Of a stretch of 64,000 nucleotides of DNA, positions 16,365 through 22,444 are shown piece by piece (position 1 is the first letter of the stretch; each line of letters opens with the position of its first letter). The position numbers and the translations under genes were made by a program. The notes below the pieces were generated by a model. That model was not told the origin of the DNA. It made no database searches and was given only the letters and a program-made list of their open reading frames with translations. The DNA lies in contig NZ_JBQHUF010000003.1 of NCBI RefSeq assembly GCF_052065355.1, positions 207,799 through 271,798 of the forward strand. Direction: 5' to 3'. Source of the DNA: Flavonifractor sp052065355. GTDB taxonomy: Bacteria; Bacillota; Clostridia; Oscillospirales; Oscillospiraceae.

Positions 16365-16787
16365 ATGCCCCGGCCAAAGAAATGCAGACGGGTCTGCGCC
16401 ATGCCGCGGTGCAGCAGCTTCGGGCCCCTGGAGGGAGAGCGCTCTGAACCGGTGGGGATGGTGCTGGAGGAATATGAAGCCATCCGCCTTATCGATCTGC
16501 TGGGATGCACGCAGGAAGAATGCGCCGGGCAGATGGGTGTGGCCCGCTCCACGGTCCAGCAGGTCTACGATCGGGCCAGGCGGAAGTTGGCCCTGGCGCT
16601 GGTAGAGGGACGGCGGCTGGTGATCTCCGGCGGCGACTACATGCTATGCCCCCAGGCGGAGGACTGTGCGGGCCGGGATTGTGCCCGGCGGGACTGCGCC
16701 AGACGGCGCTGTGGGTGTGGAAGCTGCACACAACGGGAAAGAAAAACTACAGGAGGGAATGTAGATGAAGATCGCAGTAACTTATGA
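16365..16787 (+). CDS. DUF134 family DNA-binding protein
   Basis: 140 aa. The N-terminus MPRPKKCRRVCAMPRC and the sigma-70 region 4-like helix-turn-helix (EYEAIRLIDLLGCTQEECAG, VARSTVQQVYDRARRK) define DUF134. The tail is unusually rich in Cys, with repeated CAGRDCARRDCARRRCGC, likely to bind a metal or Fe-S cluster. DUF134 genes usually sit beside NifX/NifB-like genes, as here: the next gene starts 22 bases before this one ends. Role: probably regulator of the partner gene in a metal- or Fe-S-responsive way (inference). Confidence 0.82.
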   Translation: MPRPKKCRRVCAMPRCSSFGPLEGERSEPVGMVLEEYEAIRLIDLLGCTQEECAGQMGVARSTVQQVYDRARRKLALALVEGRRLVISGGDYMLCPQAEDCAGRDCARRDCARRRCGCGSCTQRERKTTGGNVDEDRSNL

Positions 16788-17178
16788 CAATGGACAGGTA
16801 TTTCAGCATTTTGGGCACACGGAGCAGTTCAAGATCTATGAGGTGCAGGACGGCAAGGTAGTGTCCGCTCAGGTGGTGGACACCAACGGCAGCGGCCACG
16901 GGGCCCTGGCGGGATTTCTGGCTGCCCACGGGGTGGAGGCCTTGATTTGTGGCGGTATCGGCGGCGGCGCCCGTAATGCCTTGGCCCAGGCTGGCATCCA
17001 GCTGTTTCCCGGCGCTTCCGGAGATGCGGATGCTCAGGTGGAGGCTCTGCTGGGCGGCAGCCTGAACTATAATCCCGATACAGTGTGTGCCCATCACCAC
17101 GATCATGGGGAAGGCCACGACTGCGGAAGCCATGGCGAGGGTCACCACTGCGGCGGACACGGCCACAGCTGCGGCTGA
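16765..17178 (+). CDS. NifX/NifB-associated domain protein with His-rich tail
   Basis: 137 aa. MKIAVTYDNGQVFQHFGHTE, then the glycine-rich ALICGGIGGGARNALAQAGI, are typical of the dinitrogenase iron-molybdenum cofactor biosynthesis fold (NifX/NafY/YaaK-like). The last 35 residues are almost all His, Gly and Cys (CAHHHDHGEGHDCG onward), a metal-binding tail. No nitrogenase genes are nearby, so a general metal-cluster carrier role is more likely than nitrogen fixation. GGAGG lies 7 bases before the ATG, inside the upstream gene. Confidence 0.82.
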   Translation: MKIAVTYDNGQVFQHFGHTEQFKIYEVQDGKVVSAQVVDTNGSGHGALAGFLAAHGVEALICGGIGGGARNALAQAGIQLFPGASGDADAQVEALLGGSLNYNPDTVCAHHHDHGEGHDCGSHGEGHHCGGHGHSCG

Positions 17179-17218
17179 GACCATTGGTGAAATTGCGCAG
17201 AAAATTTTCAAATTAGTT

Positions 17219-17247
17219 GTGACAATTGGCAAACTTCGTGGTATAAT
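17219..17247 (+). promoter_or_regulatory. Promoter of hpf
   Basis: TATAAT (17242-17247) with GTGACA (17219-17224) 17 bases upstream. The gene starts 70 bases downstream behind GGCGGAAGGAG. Confidence 0.6.
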
Positions 17248-17316
17248 CAAAGCAAGGAAACGGCCCCGGCCGGTTCCAGCAAGGCCCTCCCCGGAGGGCG
17301 GAAGGAGCTGAAAACT

Positions 17317-17862
17317 ATGAAGTTCGTGTTTACCGACAAGAAGATCAATCTGCCTAACAAGGTCCACGCCTACGCGGAGAAAAAGGTGGGCAAGTTAGAC
17401 CGTTATTTTAAGGCGGACACGGAGGCCGCCATTGTCTTCAGCGTAGAGAAGGGCCGCAACAATGTGGAGCTGACCATTCGCTCTGGCGGCACCATCATCC
17501 GTGTAGCGGAGAGCACCTCCGATATGTTTGCTACCATCGACGCCGCTGTCTCTTCCGTGGAGCGCCGGCTGCGCAAGAATAAGACCCGTCTGGAGAAGCG
17601 TCTGCGTCAGGACGCCTTTACCCGCAGCGTGGATGTGGAGGAGATCTCTTCCTTCGTTCCTGAGAGCGATGAAGAGGAGTACAAGATCGTCCGCACCAAG
17701 AAGTTCCCCATCAAGCCCATGACCGTAGACGAGGCGGTGCTCCAGATGGAACTGGTGGGCCACACCTTCTTCGCCTTTAAGGATATAGACCATGATGGAC
17801 GCTTCTGCGTGGTTTATAAGCGTAATGACGGAGATTACGGTCTCATTGAAGACGAGATCTAA
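17317..17862 (+). CDS. hpf: Ribosome hibernation-promoting factor, long form
   Basis: 181 aa. The N-terminal domain (1-105) is the ribosome-binding YfiA/HPF fold (VHAYAEKKVGKLDRYF, then VFSVEKGRNNVELTI), and a linker leads to the C-terminal dimerisation domain (IVRTKKFPIKPMTVDEAVLQ, FFAFKDIDHDGRFCVVYKR). In the long form one protein dimerises two 70S ribosomes into silent 100S particles in stationary phase. It has its own promoter and terminator. Confidence 0.95.
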   Translation: MKFVFTDKKINLPNKVHAYAEKKVGKLDRYFKADTEAAIVFSVEKGRNNVELTIRSGGTIIRVAESTSDMFATIDAAVSSVERRLRKNKTRLEKRLRQDAFTRSVDVEEISSFVPESDEEEYKIVRTKKFPIKPMTVDEAVLQMELVGHTFFAFKDIDHDGRFCVVYKRNDGDYGLIEDEI

Positions 17863-17876
17863 TAAGCAGAAACAAG

Positions 17877-17915
17877 AAAAAGGGCGCGCCGTGAATTCGC
17901 GGCGCGCCCTTTTTG
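17877..17915. terminator. Terminator after hpf
   Basis: A 15-bp GC-rich stem (17877-17891 with 17900-17914) with an A-run on one side and a T-run on the other. Confidence 0.9.
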
Positions 17916-17960
17916 CGCAGATTGCACCATATTAGAGGCGGAAACAGGGACAATCTTGGT

Positions 17961-17989
17961 TTGACAAATGGCGGGGAAGGTTTTAGAAT
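17961..17989 (+). promoter_or_regulatory. Promoter of lrgAB
   Basis: TTGACA (17961-17966), 17-base spacer, TAGAAT (17984-17989), 38 bases before the lrgA start. Confidence 0.75.
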
Positions 17990-18026
17990 CGAAATCTGGA
18001 TTTTATGGTATGGAGGCGGAACGCGC

Positions 18027-18386
18027 GTGAAGATCATTATACAAATCGCCATTATATTTTCCATATGCTGGATCAGTCAGATCATTGAGGCGCTGCTCCC
18101 GATCGCCTTTCCTGCCAGCGTCATCGGTATGCTTCTGCTGCTCCTGCTGCTGATGACCCGGGTGCTGAAGGTGGACCATATTCGGGAGAAGTCTGATTTT
18201 CTGTTGTCCAATATGGCCTTTTTCTTTATCCCTGCCGGGGTGAGCATCATCAACTATTTTGACGTACTGGCCAGCAGTATCCTGCCGCTGTTGGCAGTGT
18301 GTGTCATCAGTACTGTGCTCACCTTTGCAGTGACCGCCTGGACCGTGCGGTTGACTCGCAGACTGATGGATAGGAGGAAAAAATAA
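18027..18386 (+). CDS. lrgA: CidA/LrgA family holin-like membrane protein
   Basis: 119 aa from GTG at 18027 (GGAGGCGG 7 bases upstream). There are four hydrophobic segments: IIIQIAIIFSICWISQII, the PASVIGMLLLLLLL motif typical of the family, SNMAFFFIPAGVSIINYF, and LLAVCVISTVLTFAVTAW. The tail is basic. LrgA-type proteins are small holin-like membrane proteins that form oligomers and work with LrgB in control of cell lysis and in pyruvate or metabolite transport. Its stop overlaps the lrgB start by one base. Confidence 0.87.
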   Translation: MKIIIQIAIIFSICWISQIIEALLPIAFPASVIGMLLLLLLLMTRVLKVDHIREKSDFLLSNMAFFFIPAGVSIINYFDVLASSILPLLAVCVISTVLTFAVTAWTVRLTRRLMDRRKK

Positions 18387-19069
18387 TGTCTGAGATCTTT
18401 GCTTCTCCTTTCTTTGGGATCGCCCTCAGCATCCTGGCCTTTCTTATCGGTGTAGAGATCCGGAAAAGAACAGGCGTGGAGCTGTGCAACCCGCTGCTCA
18501 TCGCCATCGTGCTGGTGTCAGCTGTGCTGCTCATTTGCCGCATCCCTTATGAGGATTACAATCAGGGCGGTGCGGTCATCAACATGTTCCTGGCCCCCGC
18601 TACGGCTTGCCTGGCGGTGTCTATTTACACCCGGATCCAGCTGCTAAAGGAAAACTGGCTGCCCATTCTGGTGGGCTGCACCGCCGGGTCCATCACTTCT
18701 ATGGGCAGCATTTACGGACTGTGCCGCCTGTTCCGGTTGGACGAGGCCATGACAGCTTCCCTGTTGCCCAAGTCGGTGACCACCCCCATCGCCATTGAGG
18801 TGTCCCAGAGCCTGGGAGGCATCCAGGCTATCACTGTGGTGGCGGTCATCATTACCGGTATCCTGGGCAGCATCTTTGCGCCCCTGCTTATCAAAATCTT
18901 TCGGGTGAAAGATCCGGTGGCCGCCGGTTTGGCTATCGGCGCCTGCTCCCATGCGGTGGGTACCTCCAAGGCCCTGGAACTGGGAGAGACGGAAGGCGCC
19001 ATGAGCGGGCTGGCTATTGGGGTATGCGGTATCATTACCGTGATTATATCCCTGTTCCTTGTGTCATAA
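18386..19069 (+). CDS. lrgB: LrgB/CidB family membrane protein
   Basis: 227 aa, with about six or seven membrane segments and the family landmarks NPLLIAIVLVSAV, LLPKSVTTPIAIEVS, and SHAVGTSKALELGETEGAMS near the end. It works with LrgA in the plasma membrane; members in other species export or import glycolate, glycerate or pyruvate and affect murein hydrolase activity. It is translationally coupled to lrgA and followed by a terminator. Confidence 0.9.
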   Translation: MSEIFASPFFGIALSILAFLIGVEIRKRTGVELCNPLLIAIVLVSAVLLICRIPYEDYNQGGAVINMFLAPATACLAVSIYTRIQLLKENWLPILVGCTAGSITSMGSIYGLCRLFRLDEAMTASLLPKSVTTPIAIEVSQSLGGIQAITVVAVIITGILGSIFAPLLIKIFRVKDPVAAGLAIGACSHAVGTSKALELGETEGAMSGLAIGVCGIITVIISLFLVS

Positions 19070-19100
19070 AAAAGCGGGAGCCGTATGGCTCCCGCTTTTT
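19070..19100. terminator. Terminator between lrgB and the anti-sigma gene
   Basis: A 13-bp stem with a 5-base loop, A-run before and T-run after, so it can serve both convergent units. Confidence 0.87.
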
Positions 19101-19103
19101 GCG

Positions 19104-20474
19104 CTATTCCAGAGGAACTGCCTGGAGGTCACCCTCCGGCAGGGCCACGGTGGTGCCGTTGACCAGGGAGGCCAGATCGGCGGGGGATACCCCCTTTGCG
19201 GCCCAGGTCACCACCATGGTGGAACCGTCGGTCTGGGGGTAATGTATGGTAAAGGTGTCATATTCCCAAGTCGCGGTGTCCCACAGTGCGTCGTCCCCAT
19301 AGCTGCCCCACGCCTCCAGATCGGCGGCGGTCACTTTGCCGGGCTGGAAATCAGGGGCCAGAAGGCTGGCATAAGCAGGGAAGCGCATGACCTGGACATA
19401 GAGATAGCCGTAGTTGTGAGTAAACAGAATGCTGAGAGAATCCCAGTCCTGATCCAGATTCCGGTGAGCACCCCCAAACTGGAAGCCCAGGGGGAGCTCC
19501 TCGGGATCGGGGAAGAAGATGGACATATCTTCCTCATAGGCCTCCTCCTGGGTCAGCTCGCGGTCGCCGGAGATGACGGCAGTGCCCAGATCCAGAAAGT
19601 CCTCCCCGTTGGTGCGGGAGACCAGATGTTCGGTGGTGATGGTTCCGTCTGTCTGGAGGGCGTTCCACAGAAACACACAGGGCAGCATGGTGGCTCTGTC
19701 TCCGTCCTCCCCGGTGTAGACGAAGTCCATACCCAGATCCCCTACTTGGAAGGTGGCCCGACAGGTTATCTCATACCGGCGGTCGCCGTTTTCATCGGCG
19801 TATACCATGGAGCTGGTGACTTCCACCCCGTCCACCTCCTGGACGGCGGCGTCGGTATAAGCGGGGCTCAGCAGAGGGTATTGCCCCGGCCACAGGGTGA
19901 GAGTAAAGGACTCGGTATCGCGCACACCCCGGATGGAGGCGTTGATTACTGAGCCGTCGGCGTTGTAGATCACCGTGCCGTCCAGACCAAAATCATACCA
20001 GTATAGGCTCCAGGGAATGTCGTCCCCGCCGCCGAAGATACCCAGAATGTCCTGGGCGGTCATGGGCTCGGAGAACCAGCCATCCGGCAGACCCCAGTCT
20101 ATCATCAGGGTTTCGGAGTCGTTGCAGTCGGGGAAAGAGAGGGTCGGGATACCGAAAAAGGTGTGGGGCTGGCCCTGGAAGGGGTCGCCCCCCACGGTCA
20201 AGGTGTGTTCCGTGGCTTGCTCCGGTGGGGAACTTTCCGCCGTGCCGGGCGTGGCGGCCACGCCGGCGGTAGGGGAGACCTCCTGGGCCGGTGTGCCGGC
20301 CCAGGGCTGCCACAAGCCCACCACTGCCAGCAGACAGCAGGCTGCGGCCAGGGCAAAAGCCGGGGCGTATCTATTTCTCCGATGATGGGGGGGCTCACCG
20401 GCCAGCAGCTTTTCGTGGAGGCTGGCGGGAGCAGTGATGCGGTCCATATAATTCCGATAGCGGTTCATTCCCAT
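19104..20474 (-). CDS. Membrane-anchored anti-sigma-like protein
   Basis: 456 aa. A short cytoplasmic head (NRYRNYMDRITAPASLHEKL) is followed by one membrane segment (AFALAAACCLLAVVGLW, about residues 39-55), a Pro/Ala/Thr-rich linker and a 370-residue extracytoplasmic domain that I cannot assign. The head-TM-sensor plan and its position 3' of an ECF sigma gene (10-base overlap) make it the likely anti-sigma factor. No zinc-binding HxxxCxxC is present in the head, so it would be a non-ZAS type. The outer domain probably senses an envelope signal. Confidence 0.67.
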   Translation of the reverse strand: MGMNRYRNYMDRITAPASLHEKLLAGEPPHHRRNRYAPAFALAAACCLLAVVGLWQPWAGTPAQEVSPTAGVAATPGTAESSPPEQATEHTLTVGGDPFQGQPHTFFGIPTLSFPDCNDSETLMIDWGLPDGWFSEPMTAQDILGIFGGGDDIPWSLYWYDFGLDGTVIYNADGSVINASIRGVRDTESFTLTLWPGQYPLLSPAYTDAAVQEVDGVEVTSSMVYADENGDRRYEITCRATFQVGDLGMDFVYTGEDGDRATMLPCVFLWNALQTDGTITTEHLVSRTNGEDFLDLGTAVISGDRELTQEEAYEEDMSIFFPDPEELPLGFQFGGAHRNLDQDWDSLSILFTHNYGYLYVQVMRFPAYASLLAPDFQPGKVTAADLEAWGSYGDDALWDTATWEYDTFTIHYPQTDGSTMVVTWAAKGVSPADLASLVNGTTVALPEGDLQAVPLE

Positions 20475-20935
20475 TCTCCTTTCAGCAGTTCCCGCAGCCT
20501 GTCCCGGGCCCGGGCCAGCCGGGAACGGACGGTGCCCTCCCGCCAGCCGGTCATGGCGGCGATCTCGGCGGTTTGATAGCCCTCATAATAATAAAGGTGG
20601 AGCACCGTCCGGTCTTTGGGAGGCAGAGACTGGATCACCTCCAGTACCGCCTGCTCCTCTGGATCGGCGGCGGGATAGCTGTCCAGCAGGGGAGCGGTAC
20701 GCCGGTGCCAGGGCGAGCGCAGGCGGCTCTTGCAGCCATTGACGGCTACCTTCAGCAGCCAGGCCCGCTCGTGGGCGGGACTTTCAAAGATGGGGGCTTT
20801 TTCCCACAGGCGCAGGAAGGCTTCCTGTACCACGTCCTCCGCCTCCTGGGGATCTCCCAGAATGGACAGGGCGGCGCGGTACAGGGTGTTTTCATAGGCG
20901 CGGATCACAGTTCCCAACCGGTTGGATTCCGTCAT
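20465..20935 (-). CDS. ECF-type RNA polymerase sigma factor
   Basis: 156 aa. Region 2 is YRAALSILGDPQEAEDVVQE with AFLRLWEK. Region 4 is QSLPPKDRTVLHLYYYEGYQ with AEIAAMTGWREGTVRSRLARAR, the expected helix-turn-helix. A GGAGGGAGG site precedes the ATG. Transcribed with the anti-sigma-like gene, which overlaps its end. It directs RNA polymerase to its own regulon once released; targets are not visible here. Confidence 0.92.
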   Translation of the reverse strand: MTESNRLGTVIRAYENTLYRAALSILGDPQEAEDVVQEAFLRLWEKAPIFESPAHERAWLLKVAVNGCKSRLRSPWHRRTAPLLDSYPAADPEEQAVLEVIQSLPPKDRTVLHLYYYEGYQTAEIAAMTGWREGTVRSRLARARDRLRELLKGEWE

Positions 20936-21010
20936 CTTCCTCCCTCCTTCACCCTTAATACGCTTGAGCGGGCCGAAATGCTCCGCTGATGCCGAAAAAT
21001 TGTGGGAAGA

Positions 21011-21039
21011 TTGTCACAGAAAGCAGAGCGTGGTACAAT
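21011..21039 (+). promoter_or_regulatory. Promoter of the aminopeptidase gene
   Basis: TTGTCA (21011-21016), 17-base spacer, TACAAT (21034-21039). It is divergent from the sigma factor gene. Confidence 0.7.
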
Positions 21040-21068
21040 GGGACCACTGACGAAAGGAGACATGTGCT

Positions 21069-22364
21069 ATGAGTGTACAGGCACTGATGGATTTTATAGA
21101 CCGCAGCCCCAGCCCCTACCACGCGGCGGCTCAGGCGGCTGAACTGCTGGAAAAAGCGGGATTTTCCCCTCTGACGGAGCATCAGAAGTGGGAACTGACC
21201 CCGGGACATGGATATTATGTCACCCGAAACCAGAGCAGCCTCATCGCCTTCCGGCTGCCTGCCCGCAAGCCGGAGAGCTGGCGGCTGGCCGCTGCCCACA
21301 GCGATTCCCCTACCTTTGCGGTGAAAAACGATAAGCTGGAGGGGGACAAGACCTACCTGCGGCTGGCGGTGGAAGGGTACGGCGGGATGAATTGTGCTTC
21401 CTGGCAGGACCGACCCCTCACCGTGGCGGGGCGGGTGCTGGTGGCCACCGAGACCGGCGCGGAGAGCAGGCGGGTGTATCTGGACCGGGATCTGCTCACC
21501 ATCCCCAGCCTGGCCATCCACATGCAGCGGGATGTGAACAAGGGCCACGAGTACAACCCCCAGCGGGACATGCAGCCCCTGTACGGCCTGATGGGGAGCA
21601 AGTCCCTCACCGACTTGCTGGCGGAGGAATTGGGTGTGGAAAAGGAGACCCTGCTGTCCTGGGACCTTGTGCTCTGCCCCCGGCAGAAGCCGGTGCTGCT
21701 GGGTGCTGAGGCGGAACTGTTCCAGGCACCCCGCATCGACGACCTGGGCTGCGCCTGGGCGGGTCTGGAAGGGCTGATTTCCGCCAAGGGTCAGGAGACG
21801 GCAGGACAGGTCTACTGCCTGTTTGACAACGAGGAAGTGGGCAGCGGCACCCGGCAGGGCGCCCTGAGCACCTTCCTGCCCGACGTGCTGGAGCGGATCG
21901 CCTGCTGCCTGAGCATGGATGCTCAGGAGAAACGGATGGCTCTGGCGGGCAGCATGCTCCTCAGTGCAGATAACGGTCATGCCGTCCACCCCAATTTTGG
22001 AGAAAAATCCGACCCGGCCAACAAGGTGTACCCCAACAGGGGTGTGGTGGTGAAATATTCTGCCAACCAGAAGTATACCACAAACGCCCTGACGGCGGGG
22101 GTTTTTAAAGCCATCTGCCAAAAGGCGGGGGTACCGGTGCAGACCTTTGCTAACCGGGCAGACGAGCCCGGCGGCTCCACCCTGGGCAATCTGCTGGGTC
22201 AGCAGGTGAGCATTCCTATGGTGGATATCGGCATGGCGCAGCTGGCCATGCACGCCGCTGTGGAGACCGCCGGGAGCCATGACCCGGACTATCTGGCCCA
22301 GGCTTGTGCCGCCTTCTACGAGAGTAGCCTGAGCGTGGAGGGAGACGGCCGGTATTCTTTCTAA
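21069..22364 (+). CDS. apeB: M18 family aminopeptidase
   Basis: 431 aa, the normal length. Family landmarks: MDFIDRSPSPYHAAAQAAEL at the N-terminus, AAHSDSPTF (first zinc His-x-Asp), DDLGCAWAGLEGL, FDNEEVGSGTRQGA (catalytic Glu pair), SADNGHAVHPNF, and NRADEPGGSTLGN. It is a cytoplasmic di-zinc exopeptidase that removes N-terminal residues, often acidic, from peptides. Monocistronic, with a good promoter. Confidence 0.92.
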   Translation: MSVQALMDFIDRSPSPYHAAAQAAELLEKAGFSPLTEHQKWELTPGHGYYVTRNQSSLIAFRLPARKPESWRLAAAHSDSPTFAVKNDKLEGDKTYLRLAVEGYGGMNCASWQDRPLTVAGRVLVATETGAESRRVYLDRDLLTIPSLAIHMQRDVNKGHEYNPQRDMQPLYGLMGSKSLTDLLAEELGVEKETLLSWDLVLCPRQKPVLLGAEAELFQAPRIDDLGCAWAGLEGLISAKGQETAGQVYCLFDNEEVGSGTRQGALSTFLPDVLERIACCLSMDAQEKRMALAGSMLLSADNGHAVHPNFGEKSDPANKVYPNRGVVVKYSANQKYTTNALTAGVFKAICQKAGVPVQTFANRADEPGGSTLGNLLGQQVSIPMVDIGMAQLAMHAAVETAGSHDPDYLAQACAAFYESSLSVEGDGRYSF

Positions 22365-22378
22365 AAAGACGGAAAGTA

Positions 22379-22407
22379 TTGAAAAAAGGGGCATCTTGTG
22401 GTATTTT
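22379..22407 (+). promoter_or_regulatory. Promoter of the eight-gene surface-polymer operon
   Basis: TTGAAA (22379-22384), 17-base spacer, TATTTT (22402-22407). The only intrinsic terminator in the following 12 kb is at 34706, so this one promoter could drive all eight genes. Confidence 0.6.
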
Positions 22408-22444
22408 AATTAGTTAGAGTATATGCATGGAAAGGGGCCGGGAC

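Noticed and set aside
16765..17178. Nitrogen fixation gene
   Set aside because: NifX-like domain alone, with no nitrogenase structural or cofactor genes nearby; a general metal-cluster role is more likely.
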